In this document: one piece after another, positions 1 through 9,709 of the stretch | How the letters are laid out: each line of letters begins with the position of its first letter | How positions within the stretch are numbered: the stretch's first letter is position 1 | NCBI GenBank assembly: GCA_947561395.2 | Contig: OX387188.1 | Location: 15,098,229 to 15,162,228 of the forward strand | Source: Buxus sempervirens | Taxonomy: Eukaryota > Streptophyta > Magnoliopsida > Buxales > Buxaceae | Direction of reading: 5' to 3' | Length of the DNA stretch: 64,000 nucleotides | Program-made: the position numbers and the translations under genes | Notes under the pieces: model-generated | What the model was told of the DNA's origin: nothing | What the model saw: only the letters and a program-made list of their open reading frames with translations | The model's database searches: none

Positions 1-697
1 TGGAATTATTCAAATTCACGTATAATAGATTTTGGGCATTTGATTGGATATTTGTGGTTTATTGAATCTTGTGGACTTATGAAATATGATGGGCTTTTCA
101 ATATAAGTAGTGTTTATTTGTTATCTCCATGAGGGAGTATTTCTGCCAATAGGGTAGTGGTTGTTAGTTTAAATCTATGAAGAAATGAATTATGTTATGA
201 TGGCAATTATTAACATGTATTTTCAAACTATATAACTGTTTTCGGTTGGCTTGTATCTGGCGGGCTTAGCTCATTATGGATCCATAGTTTAGCTAGATAG
301 TGAGGTCTATCTATCTTTGTTTGGATTAAGTTTAGTTCCATTTATGCGTTTCCTCCAAGAAGGAAAGACTATTCCAATAGGGAATGAGCTGCAGCGATCC
401 GTTTCCACCAAAATGATTAGGTCTTTTGTTGGATATGATGCAGTGTTGTTCTTCGACTAGATTGTACTCGCCAACTTAATACCTGTATCAGGTTTAAGTG
501 ATCCGTTGTGTAAAGTAAAGTCCGAAACCCAAAGTAGGCCGGTTCATCACACATAAGAGTGTGAGGGGGCGATTGGAACTAGGATTAACCTTTCAAAGTG
601 GTCATATTTCACGAGTCCTATGATGACACAATTGTGTGGCTTGTTGTATGAATGTTATTTTGGTTTGGATTGTAAGTTGATGGATTTGGATTCTTAT
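1..697 (+). mobile_element. Left part of the outermost kind A LTR
   Basis: No gene is visible. The stretch belongs to a long LTR that starts before the window and resumes at 22282-22809, where it ends GGGGCATTACA. The link is the 5-bp duplication cttat (693-697 and 22277-22281) around the solo LTR inserted into it. The block around 265-300, with ttatggatccatag, is matched in reverse complement near 29945-29975 inside the minus-strand solo LTR at 28772-31124, which supports membership of the same family. Internal coding domains are absent, so I cannot say whether it was a solo LTR or part of a full element. Confidence 0.6.
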
Positions 698-819
698 TGT
701 AAAACTCCGAATTTTTGAATATAGTAATATAATAAATAAATCTAATTATTGGATAATAAGTTGGATAAACATGAAAAATATTAAGGAATAAAGATTTAAT
801 CCAAGTATTGGAGGATTAG

Positions 820-1735
820 TGTAGACACTCCAAATTGCACTACAAAATGAGAAAATAATTGAAAATATTAATTGGGATTTGAAACAGGTCAAAAAAGTGT
901 AAAATCTGGCCAAACTGGTTATGACCGTATTTTGTGTACAATCTGATCATGCCCGCAGTTGATATACGGGCACGGCGTGCCCATATTAATAATACGGGCA
1001 AAGCGCGACCGTAATATATATACGAGCACGGGTTTTTTGTGCGAATTTAGCCTTTTTCGATTTTTGAGCCTTATCTGAACCCTAATCTATCTCTGGGAGA
1101 TTCGAATTCTCTTGTTTATCCATTCGAATCCTCTTATTTATCCTCTTTGGTTCAATGGATTGGCATTATCTCTGGGAGATTCGAATCCTCTTATTTATCC
1201 TCTTTGGTCCAAGTAACTTTATTCTTTAATGATTTAATCAAGAGATTTCATTCTAGTTTTTCAACCTTTTAATGGTTTAGCCTAAAGCTAGTTTTTCAGG
1301 TTTCTCTTTAGATTAGTTTTATCTCAATTTTATTTTAATCATGAAACCCTATGAATGATATGATCATATTGAAGGTTCTGAATTAATTGGGATATTCATA
1401 TGAAAAACCATACACTTTTGTTACTTTTATGTTTTTTTCTTTTTTTAAGCAAACATTCTTTATTTTAACATGAACAATACCTGGCAACCACCTTGTGTGG
1501 ATGAATAGGGGTGCCTAACACCTTCCCCTGTTCATAACCTAATCCCCTTACCCATCTCTGGTTGTTTTTGTTTTGTTTTTTAAAATAGTCATTTTTACTC
1601 TAATTTTGTCTTTTTTGTGCTTATTTGAGATTTTGATGTCCATTCACACCTAAACAAAATGGTGGCGACTCTTTGTTTTTAATGAATCCCGTGTGATGAT
1701 TAGGAAGTCATTAAATTGATTTTCCATGTCTCACA
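820..1735 (+). mobile_element. Solo LTR of a Tat-clade (Ogre/Retand-like) Ty3/gypsy element
   Basis: Begins TGTAGACACTCCAAATTGCA and ends CCATGTCTCACA, with target duplication attag at 815-819 and 1736-1740. At 916 bp it is less than half the length of the related 2.3-kb LTRs at 4438 and 19337, and the U3/R middle part with a TATA box is missing. It keeps the inverted-repeat array near the 5' end (about 920-1035), the hairpin at 1501-1535 and the motif ggtggcgactc at 1671. A 39-bp segment starting tctctgggagattcgaat is repeated at 1090 and 1168. It is inserted in the kind A LTR that begins at 698. Confidence 0.85.
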
Positions 1736-2437
1736 ATTAGCAATATGTTCCAAGTATGTATATTTTAGTAATTAAATAAATGATGGTAATTACGAGTTAT
1801 TGGGAATTGGAATAGTAATTTAAATTAATTGGAAGATTAATTGTAAATTTGACTTTAATTAATAGTAATAGGAAAAATGAAGAATTAATTTAGAATAATC
1901 GTGAAAGTAAGTTAAATATGAAGTTTGGGAAAGATAGGTATTAATCTAAATGTGTATTATAGCCAAGAATACTATAGAGAAAAAATTTAAAAATTTTAAA
2001 AGAAATCCAATGCGTAGATATGAAATTATCAAGAGAAGGGTATTTTGGTTAATTCCCACTAATTATTAGTAAATAATTAAATAGATTAATTAAATTATTA
2101 TTAAACTTGGGAAATTATGTTAGAGTTAAGTTGGGTTTAAATTGCTTATTAATAATGATATTTATAGCTTAGTAAGTGGGAAAATGGCATATTAGTAATT
2201 ATAGTTGATTAGGAACCTTAAGTTGAGGAAAAGAGAAGTTTTTAGGTGTTTTGGTAATATTTAAAAATAAGGAAAATAATTAGCACGAAAATAAATTAAA
2301 TTAGGAGTTTCTTTGGTATGAGATATTTAAAAGAAGAATTAGAGAGGAGAGATAAGATAAGGAATTTTTCCAAATATAATTAGGAATCCTAATTAGAAAG
2401 TTTTCTAAACCAATTAGGACTTGTATTTTGGTGAGCC

Positions 2438-2445
2438 TATAAAAG
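2438..2445 (+). promoter_or_regulatory. TATA box of the kind A LTR
   Basis: TATAAAAG followed by a purine-rich leader (2450-2600) in an AT-rich LTR. The equivalent box in the 24082-27882 LTR is TATAAAAG at 25625. Transcription would start some 30 bp downstream. Inference only. Confidence 0.5.
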
Positions 2446-3164
2446 GAAGGCTTTAGGGAAGATTTGGGGTTTCCTACTAATTGAAAAGTGAGGAGAAAGG
2501 AAGAGAAAATTCGTGCTCATAAAGGGAGGAAAATATAGAGAAAGAAAGGAGAGAAAGTAAGGCACTTTTTAGAGAAAATAAGAGTTGTAGAGAAGTCCGA
2601 CTAGCAAACTTCTAACGAAGATTTATGAAGATCCAACCGTTGGATCGGCCTCAAATTTGGAGGTTTTATTCTAGGCTGGTGGTTCTTCAATCTGAACGGT
2701 GAAGATTTGATTTGGAGATCCCTAGAGCTGTGCAAAAATTTCAGAAAATCGGCTACACCTTGAGGTTGTTGGAAAAGAAGATATTTCACATTCTTGAGGG
2801 AAATAGTAACATCTCGTTTTGTTTAATTGTTGCATGGTTTTAGGTTTAATCAAATTGGTATGATTTGGAATTATTATATAATGCTTTGAAATGCAAAATC
2901 ATATATTTTATTTAATATATTTTGTGGGTTTCAATGATCATGGATATAGTGGAAGAACACCGTCAAGCGTGCTTTTAAGGGTCGATTTTATTGGGTTTTG
3001 ATAAAGATTTATTGTAGATCTAGGCTTTGATGTATTTGGATTAATCTAACATGTTTAGAGGTTGAAGATATATGATTTAGAAGTGGTTTGAATTGTTGGA
3101 ATCGTGTTTTAAATAATTAAAAGAGAAGAATTACAAAAATCATATTTCCAGAATTTGCCGCAAT

Positions 3165-3425
3165 TGGGTGAGCGCCTAACACGATCGCCTGGGCGATCTG
3201 GACAAAATCTTGCCTGTGTATTTTTAGAAATATTTTAGATAGGTCGCCCAACCAGATTGCCTGAGCGACAGGGTTGAGCGACTGTTAAAGTTTTGATTTT
3301 GGGTAGGTCGCCCAGGGGATCGCCTAGGCGCCCACCCTGAGCGCCCATCGATCGAAAGTTTTGTTTTAAAAAGCATGGCCGTCCAACTAGGTCGCCTGAG
3401 CGACAGGGATGAGCGACCATTACAG
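3165..3425 (+). repeat. GC-rich array of gagcg / gatcgcctgggcg motifs in an LTR
   Basis: Within AT-rich LTR sequence this block repeats short motifs such as gtcgcccag, gatcgcctaggcgccc and gcctgagcgacagggatgag, many of them mutually inverted. It begins about 0.7 kb downstream of the TATA box, so it should be transcribed. Counterparts with different wording lie at 26185-26460 and 30355-30530 in the other kind A LTRs. Confidence 0.7.
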
Positions 3426-3877
3426 TAAGCTGATTTTTCCTATTTTAAATATTTATTCAATTCCAAATGATTTTTAAATGAATTTAAATACCTTAACCTA
3501 CAAATAATGAGTGTTTACAATTTTTTTCAATGATCTTTTGTATTACAAACAATTTAAAGAGTGATTTAGGGTTGTTTTCAAAAAGGTTGTCTTACTTTGG
3601 ATATAAAAGGATTTTGGGGACTATTTCACAATCTAATTTGAGTTGATTCTTACTCAATAAAATATATTTTTAAAGTACCTTGATTTCTGAACTTTAGAAG
3701 AACTTCACACGAGAAATATAATGAGAATTGGCAAGAGGTTTCGGATTTTTAATTAAACATGAGCAAAATACTTTATATACGAAATTGGATTGTGGATTTA
3801 TGCTCTTCCATGTACCATGGAATTATTTATATGCCATGATGGAAATGTGAGATTTATTTCCCATCTACAAATAAGAT

Positions 3878-4425
3878 TTGATTACCTCCTGCAGGAGAGA
3901 TGGGTTACCTCCTGTGAGAGAGATGTATGTGTACCCACCTGCGGATGAGATGTGTTACCTCCTACAGAGAGATGGGTTATCACCTGCGGATGAAATGTGT
4001 TACCTCCTACGAGAGATATAGGTTATCACCTACGAGTGAGATGTGTTAACTCCTACGGGAGAGACCTCCTGTGGGAGAAACGTAATCACAATGTGATTGC
4101 ATCCCACAAGGGAGATGTGTGAACTACCACCTGTGGGTGAAATGTATTACCTCCTGCTGGAGATACCTCATGTGGAGGAGATGTGATTACTATATGGTTG
4201 CATCCCACATGGGAGATGGGTGTGTGAGTTACCACCTGAGGGTGAGGGGGCTATTTCCTGCGAGGGAGATGTAGGTGCTATGTGTTCACATTTTGCGGTT
4301 GAGTTATGTTATATCCTGCAGGGGGTGCTTACGGTCTTAGAGATGTGCATTCTCTTGCGAAGGAGGTATGGATTTTATGTGTTTACATCCTGCGGTTGAG
4401 GTGGGCTACTACCTGAAGGTGAACT
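3878..4425 (+). repeat. Degenerate minisatellite, unit about 25-30 bp
   Basis: Tandem, imperfect copies of a unit like gttacctcctgcgggagaga followed by tgtg, with variants such as ttaccacctgcggatgagat. The array lies inside the 698-22276 LTR and ends a few bases before the insertion point of the complete Tat element. Copy lengths vary. Confidence 0.75.
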
Positions 4426-4539
4426 TTAATTACTAATTGTAGACACCCCAAATTGCACAGTGAAAATGATCAATAATCATCAAAAATCATTATCTCCTTG
4501 GAAACCAGCACAAAATTTGAGAAAATGAATTTTTTCCTT

Positions 4540-4681
4540 GTATCCGACAACTCAGGTCGGATACAAGTGTTTTTCTTCATATCCGATGGAACATGCCGGA
4601 TACAAGCAAGCTTTAGTGTATCCGGCATCATATGCCGGATACATTAAGGCACTTGTGTATCCGGCCTAATATGCCGGATAC
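4540..4681 (+). repeat. Four consecutive short hairpins in U3
   Basis: Four inverted repeats of about 25 bp stand in a row: 4540-4564, about 4580-4603, 4618-4642 and 4657-4681. The third is a perfect 11-bp stem, GTATCCGGCAT, with a 3-nt loop. The others are close variants of the same arms. Most differences between the two LTRs of this element in their first 280 bp fall here. A second set of related hairpins lies at 8625-8768 in the interior. Confidence 0.85.
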
Positions 4682-4847
4682 ATAAGTTTTGCTCAAAATT
4701 AGGGTTTTCCGAGAGATTTCATTTTTTACCATCATGTCCCTCATTAAATGAGGGGAAATCTCGGAAATGGCCTTAGGGTTAAGGTTAGTGGGCTCTAGAC
4801 ATTATTTTGTGTCTACCATCATGCAAACCCTAACCCTAGCCCTTGCC

Positions 4848-4855
4848 TATAAATA
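4848..4855 (+). promoter_or_regulatory. TATA box of the 5' LTR
   Basis: TATAAATA in the context cttgcctataaataggaggc. The 3' LTR has the same box at 19747, and the related LTR at 28260-33182 has it at 31160. Its position and conservation in diverged LTRs support a promoter role. Confidence 0.7.
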
Positions 4856-4949
4856 GGAGGCTCCTCCTCAAGCAAATGGCCAATAAGTTGAAGATCCAAG
4901 AGCTCCGAGTGAATAAGGGAACCGCTGCCGGATTGCTTCCAGAACCCCA

Positions 4950-4951
4950 GG
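4950..4951 (+). promoter_or_regulatory. Conserved splice donor in the LTR leader
   Basis: CAG|GTAAGC lies about 100 bp after the TATA box. The 3' LTR has it at the homologous place, and the diverged 28260-33182 LTR has AAG|GTGAGC at 31273/31274. A matching acceptor, ttccttccccag, ends at 9658, 51 bases before the gag ATG. Joining them would remove the PBS, the tandem repeats and the (A7C)n array. Splicing is inferred from sequence only. Confidence 0.5.
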
Positions 4952-6505
4952 TAAGCCTCAAACCTCTTCTTTATTTTCTGTTTTTACATTCTAGATCTAG
5001 ATCTCTTCTTCTACCTTTCTGTAGAATAAGGCCTTGATGTGTGTATGAAAACCCTTCCCTGGCTCAAAGTATCTCAAGACTCCCCCTAGCCGTAAAACGT
5101 GACGGCGGGATCTAGGAGAAACAAGACTGGGGATTGATCCTAGTGCTAGAACCTTATTCTGCATAAGCCTTTTGAATTTGTGAAGCCCATTCCATATTCA
5201 AAGCACCCCAAGATTATCTTGAAGAACCGTGTTTAACGGGGAGAGAGAACTAAGGGAAACGATAATGGAACGGAACCCTAGGTTGCTTTTAGAACCTTAT
5301 TTTGATGAATATGAATGCATGATATGTTGTTATATTGTTCTTGAATGATTTTTCATACTTGCACATACATAGCATGATTTTGGCGGGATAGGCTCATATT
5401 TGGGGATTTATTACATTCGTTGTGATAAATCTAAAATAAATGGCCTCAATCAATTCTGGAATGTCTTTAAATGATTTTTAAAAGATTTGCATTCATCTTG
5501 CACGAATTGCACACACTTCGTCACAGTTTTGAAATGTATTTCTCCAAAAAAGGCTTAACTTGACAGCAACTGTACAATAACTTCGGACATTCATAACTTC
5601 ATCATCCGGATGAATTTTGGAGTGATTCCAGAACCATGGGAAAGGTGAGGCTGTCTAATTTATGCCTACCAAATTTCATTAATTTCTATGAAGCAGATTT
5701 GTGACACCATTCTGCCGAAGTTGAGAGGTCATTTCAGGTCAAACTGTTGAACCTATCATTTCGAATGGGCGCCATCTGCCTGTTTTAAATCCGATTCAAG
5801 TGATTTTTGTTTCTGGGAACTCCTTTATGAGTCTATTTTTAAATCCAGTTGGTTTCATATATTTTTGATTTAAATTGTGTCGTGGATAGCAGATTTACTC
5901 AGAACTGCTCAACAGCACTTTTCTGGGTTAATCTGTGATCCTCGGGGCCTGTTCGCGAAGTCACCCAAGGCACATCCGAATGAATTTTTGTATGAGGCTA
6001 GTTTCTTTTGAAATATGGCCATAAATACTTCATTCACACCAAATTTCATGGATTTTTATGGAGCCGATTTTTCTAGGTGATTTTCCAAACTTGCCTACTT
6101 GTCACTTTTGTTTATCTCCAGCAGCCACTTTAAAAGAGCCATAACTCTTAGAATTTCAACCGGATTTAATTGAAAATTTGCATGAGATTGTTATTTACCA
6201 TAATCTTTCAAATGGATTTGGTTTGATTCAATTAAAATTGGATTTGAATGATTTCAAGACAAATGGTTCTTGCTTTTACCGAATTTCCCGGATTTGCCTC
6301 AACTTGGTTTTGTGCAACTTTTGCTTTGATTTCCATCTTTTTGTGATATTCCAGAAATGATATTGACATAAAAGAGGATCTGGAATTCATTTGGATTTTC
6401 ATGTGAAGATATCATACATTTGTCCTTTTTCAAGGTTTTTAATAATTCTTAGCAAGCTTTCTTATTTCCTTAGCATGAGCAACACTTGGCAACCACCTTG
6501 TGTGG

Positions 6506-6540
6506 GTGAATGGGGGTGCCTAACACCTTCCCCCATTCAT
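6506..6540 (+). other. Conserved stem-loop in the LTR
   Basis: Arms tgaatggggg and cccccattca enclose the loop tgcctaacacctt, and g6506/t6540 add a G-U pair. Homologous hairpins occur at 1501-1535, 21361-21393 and 32960-32994 with changed stems that still pair and an almost invariant loop. They lie about 200-235 bp before each LTR end, in the presumed R/U5 part of the transcript. Confidence 0.8.
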
Positions 6541-6753
6541 AATCTAATCCCCTTAACCATCTCTGGATTTGATTTTCAAGTAGGGTTATTTTTACTCTAG
6601 AATTTGTCTTTTATCTATTTTTGCTTGTTTTTAATCTTTTGGTGTCCATTCACACCTCTAAACCTTGAATGGTGGCGACTCCCACGTTTTTAAGTTGAGC
6701 CCGTGTGTTGACGGAGGAGAGATCATCTTCGGTGATTTTTTCCATGTCTCACA

Positions 6754-6780
6754 ACTGTCGACTCCACTGGGGATTTGTGG
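6754..6780 (+). promoter_or_regulatory. Probable primer-binding site
   Basis: Directly after the LTR end is gtcgactccactggggattt, the place where the minus-strand primer tRNA binds. I cannot assign the tRNA with certainty. A related motif, ggtggcgactcc, lies about 80 bp upstream inside the LTR. Confidence 0.55.
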
Positions 6781-7059
6781 ATTTAAGCCATTTTGTGTAT
6801 TTGCTTATGCTTTTTATTTATTTTTGAATGCTTGCTATTTTGCTTGTTTTATTTGTGCATATTGTTGTATTTTAAATCTGATTGGGATGCTTTTAAATTT
6901 TACATGGATAAAGGCATGTGTATATTGTTGGATTATGCCTAGGATCATGTTTATGGTCTTATCATGGTGTGCATGCCTACTTGTTTTTTTGTGCCTTGTT
7001 TTGGGGGGTTTTAGTGCCATGTTTTGAGCATGAAAATGAAGTGCATAAACTCAATAACT

Positions 7060-7700
7060 CAATGGGTTTTTTTTGGGGTGTCCAAGCATGTTATTCCCCA
7101 ATTCAAACCTTTCTTGTGCCATATTTTAGTTATTAAATTTCTAGGCTTTGATTTGGATATGAATAAAGCATGTTGAGCACCAAAGATGAAGAATACAAAA
7201 TCTTGAAATTCAGTAGATAATTTTGGGCTTTTTCAAGCATGTTTCCTTGAACAAAACATTTTTTGTATCATATTGTTAGTTTCTGGGTTTTAGGCTTCCA
7301 TTTGGGCATAAAACAATGTAATTTGAGCATCCAAATGAAGAACATGAAATCTGGAAATTTAGTGTATATTTTGGGAAGTTTTTAAGCATGTTTTTACCAT
7401 TAAAGCTCTTCTTATACCATGTCAAGTAGTTGCTGAATTCTTAGGCATTAATTTGGGGTATAAGTGACACACTTTGAGCATGAAAGCAAAAAAAAAAAAT
7501 CTGGAAATTTCAGTGTATATTTTGGGGGTTTTCAAGCATGTTTCAACCATCAAAACCTTTCTTATATCATGTCAAGTAGTGCTGAATTTTTAGGCTTCAA
7601 TTTGGGTAGAAATGGTACACTTTGAGCATGAGAAAAAGTATGAAAATCTGGAAATTTGGGGTAATACTTTTGGGGTTTCAAGCATGCTTTCCATGTTCCA
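7060..7700 (+). repeat. Tandem repeats of about 150 bp in the element leader
   Basis: The anchor caagcatg (taagcatg once) occurs at 7083, 7234, 7383, 7533 and 7679, giving periods of 151, 149, 150 and 146 bp. Each unit carries tttgagcatgaaa, ctggaaatt and ttttgggg in the same order. There are about four and a half diverged copies. Tandem repeats outside the coding part are characteristic of Tat elements such as Retand. The open reading frames seen here are by-products. Confidence 0.8.
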
Positions 7701-7779
7701 ATTGTTTGTACAATAACATGTTTTGGGTGTCACTTTTGGTCATGAGCGTGTTTGGGTGTTTACCATCTTAATTGACTTG

Positions 7780-8620
7780 TATTTTGCTTCCAATATGATA
7801 ATTGTATATGCATTGGCTTGGAATTGTATGCATGGCTACGAAAAAGAGTGGCAAGGGGCTGGGACGTTGTGAATGTTACCTCAATTTTAAATGCACTTGA
7901 GCACTATAAACACTTTGCACAACCTACCCATTACCTATAAGAAGTTGAACCCCGAATGTGTGTAGCTTGGCGCACCAAGGTCGTTACTTCGGAAAGCGAA
8001 AGTGAAAACATTTACCTTAGAATTTGAGTCAATGATGTGATGTCTGTGATTCGATTCCGGGCATCACTAGACTTGAGTTCTAAGTTGCCAATTAAGCCAA
8101 AACCCAAAAACCATACACTTGAAGGTGGAGAAACACGTTTTCAGCTAAAAGTACACAATTGCGTTTGGGGAATTGGGTGTAAATGTGGGAAGGCCGTTTG
8201 CATGTTTTACAGGCCAAGATATAATATAAATACCATATTGAAGGTAATACAAGGTGGCAAAGTAAAGCCATGTTCTTTTTATTTTCATGTAAATTAAAAG
8301 CCTGGTGTCCATATGCTTGGGATGAAATTTTTCCCAAAAGTGTATATAGCCTAAGGTTGGTGTAACCTATAGGATGAGTTTCCAACTCAATTTAATTGTC
8401 ATCCTACCCAAAGTCCATGTAGGAGGCAACCAACTGTACAAAATACAAGAATTGGTGCATAGCTTTGGAGGGACAAGTACCCTCATGAATTTGTGAATAT
8501 TGCAAGAATGATGTCCAAGCCCAATTTGGGGCAAGTTTTAGAGGCCAAGTTAAGGTGAATATCAAGTGGGAATGAAAATAACATAATCTGGTGAAAAAAT
8601 AAGTCAAAAAGGGCCATTTC
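7780..8620 (+). other. Untranslated leader of the Tat element, no gene seen
   Basis: Non-repetitive sequence between the 150-bp repeats and the inverted-repeat array. Short ORFs occur on both strands but none resembles a retroelement protein. Confidence 0.5.
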
Positions 8621-8624
8621 GGCA

Positions 8625-8768
8625 TTAACCGACAACTCAGGTCGGTTAAGAACAATTTCATTCATATCCAGCATATATTATCGGTTACAAAGGCTTATGC
8701 GTGTATCCGGTCATTGTTGCCGGATACAATAAGCCATAGCCTTATCCGACACTTCATGCCGAATACAT
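8625..8768 (+). repeat. Second inverted-repeat array, inside the element
   Basis: Hairpins such as taaccgac/gtcggtta and gtatccgg/ccggatac follow one another with the same spacing and partly the same sequence as the array at 4540-4681 in the LTR. The LTR array therefore seems to have been copied into, or kept in, the leader. Confidence 0.7.
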
Positions 8769-9050
8769 ACAGAAAATGTATAAATGGGTTTTTTCAGCCC
8801 GAATTTTCAGAATAAAATGCCTAAACACTGTGGATAATCCTTAGGCACCCCAAAGAGAATATAAAAATGTTTCAAAAAATAAAAAAACAAAAAAAAAATT
8901 CTTTTAGGATTTAACCTAATTTTGAAACTCAAAGAGCAAGCTAAGGTGTCATATTTTTTTATATCAATTCAATTCAAACATGTGTCAATCAAGCTTTTGA
9001 ACTTGAAAACTGAGAAAACTCAGCAAATTTCAAAAAGAAAAAAAAACCCC

Positions 9051-9282
9051 CCTTGGTTGGTCTTTTTCGTACCAATCAAATCAAAAATTTGTGGGACCCT
9101 TGGAAGCCCTAAAATATTCCATAAAACCCCTTGGTTGGTCTTTTTCGTACCAATCAAATCAAAACATTTGTGGGACACTTGGAAGCCCTAGAATATTCCA
9201 AGAAACCTTTGGTTGGTTATTTTTATCAATCAAATCAAAACATTTGTGGGACACTTGGAAGCCCTAAAATATTCCAACAAAA
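9051..9282 (+). repeat. Three tandem copies of a 78-bp unit
   Basis: Units start ccttggttgg at 9051 and 9129 and cctttggttgg at 9206, each continuing with aatcaaatcaaaa, tttgtgggac and ggaagcccta. They run straight into the (A7C)n tract. Confidence 0.85.
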
Positions 9283-9552
9283 AAAACAAAAAAACAAAAA
9301 AACAAAAAAACAAAAAAACAAAAAAACAAAAAAACAAAAAAACAAAAAAACAAAAAAACAAAAAAACAAAAAAACAAAAAAACAAAAAAACAAAAAAACA
9401 AAAAAACAAAAAAACAAAAAAACAAAAAAACAAAAAAACAAAAAACAAAAAAACAAAAAAAACAAAAAAACAAAAAAACAAAAAAACAAAAAAACAAAAA
9501 AACAAAAAAAACAAAAAAAACAAAAAAACAAAAAAACAAAAAAAATAAAAAA
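9280..9552 (+). repeat. (AAAAAAAC)n microsatellite of about 270 bp
   Basis: About 30 nearly perfect octamers of seven A and one C, with a few units of different length near the end. The eight-base period gives open frames in all six readings (lysine-rich or phenylalanine-rich), so the ORFs there are artefacts. It lies about 160 bp before the gag ATG. Confidence 0.95.
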
Positions 9553-9657
9553 TAAAAACAAATCCGGACGTGTGTTCACCTAACCTACTTGTCTACATGT
9601 ATAGGGGTGTGACCCAAGTTAAATGGAATCTGACATGTCTCTTTACTTCCTTCCCCA

Positions 9658-9659
9658 GG
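9658..9659 (+). promoter_or_regulatory. Splice acceptor before gag
   Basis: The pyrimidine-rich tctctttacttccttccccag ends at 9658, followed by gtacacttac and the gag ATG at 9710. It is the natural partner of the LTR donor at 4950. Inference. Confidence 0.45.
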
Positions 9660-9709
9660 TACACTTACTTGAAATCATTGCTCCCGTGACCAGATCCAAA
9701 GCCAGAGCC

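Larger units (their letters stand above)
4438..6753 (+). repeat. 5' LTR of the Tat element
   Basis: 2316 bp, TGTAGACACCCC to TCTCACA. Contains four short hairpins at 4540-4681, a TATA box at 4848, a splice-donor-like CAG|GTAAGC at 4950/4951, a hairpin at 6506-6540 and the motif ggtggcgactcc at 6671. Compared with the 3' LTR it has 46 extra bases near 5445-5490, which accounts exactly for the length difference. The 64-codon ORF near 4843 overlaps the TATA box and is not treated as a gene. Confidence 0.93.

Noticed and set aside
4540..4681. Regularly spaced palindromes reminiscent of a CRISPR array
   Set aside because: Units are hairpins without unique spacers of constant length, and the host is a plant; they are part of an LTR.
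4843..5037. 64-codon ORF present in both LTRs (again at 19742)
   Set aside because: It overlaps the TATA box and a splice donor; identity between the copies reflects LTR identity, not selection on protein.
6665..7136. 120- and 72-codon ORFs after the 5' LTR as an Ogre-type ORF1
   Set aside because: Cysteine/phenylalanine-rich translations of PBS and tandem-repeat sequence, starting inside the LTR; no similarity to retroelement proteins.
9230..9583. Long lysine-rich and phenylalanine-rich ORFs on both strands
   Set aside because: They arise from the stop-free (A7C)n repeat; no start context, no homology.
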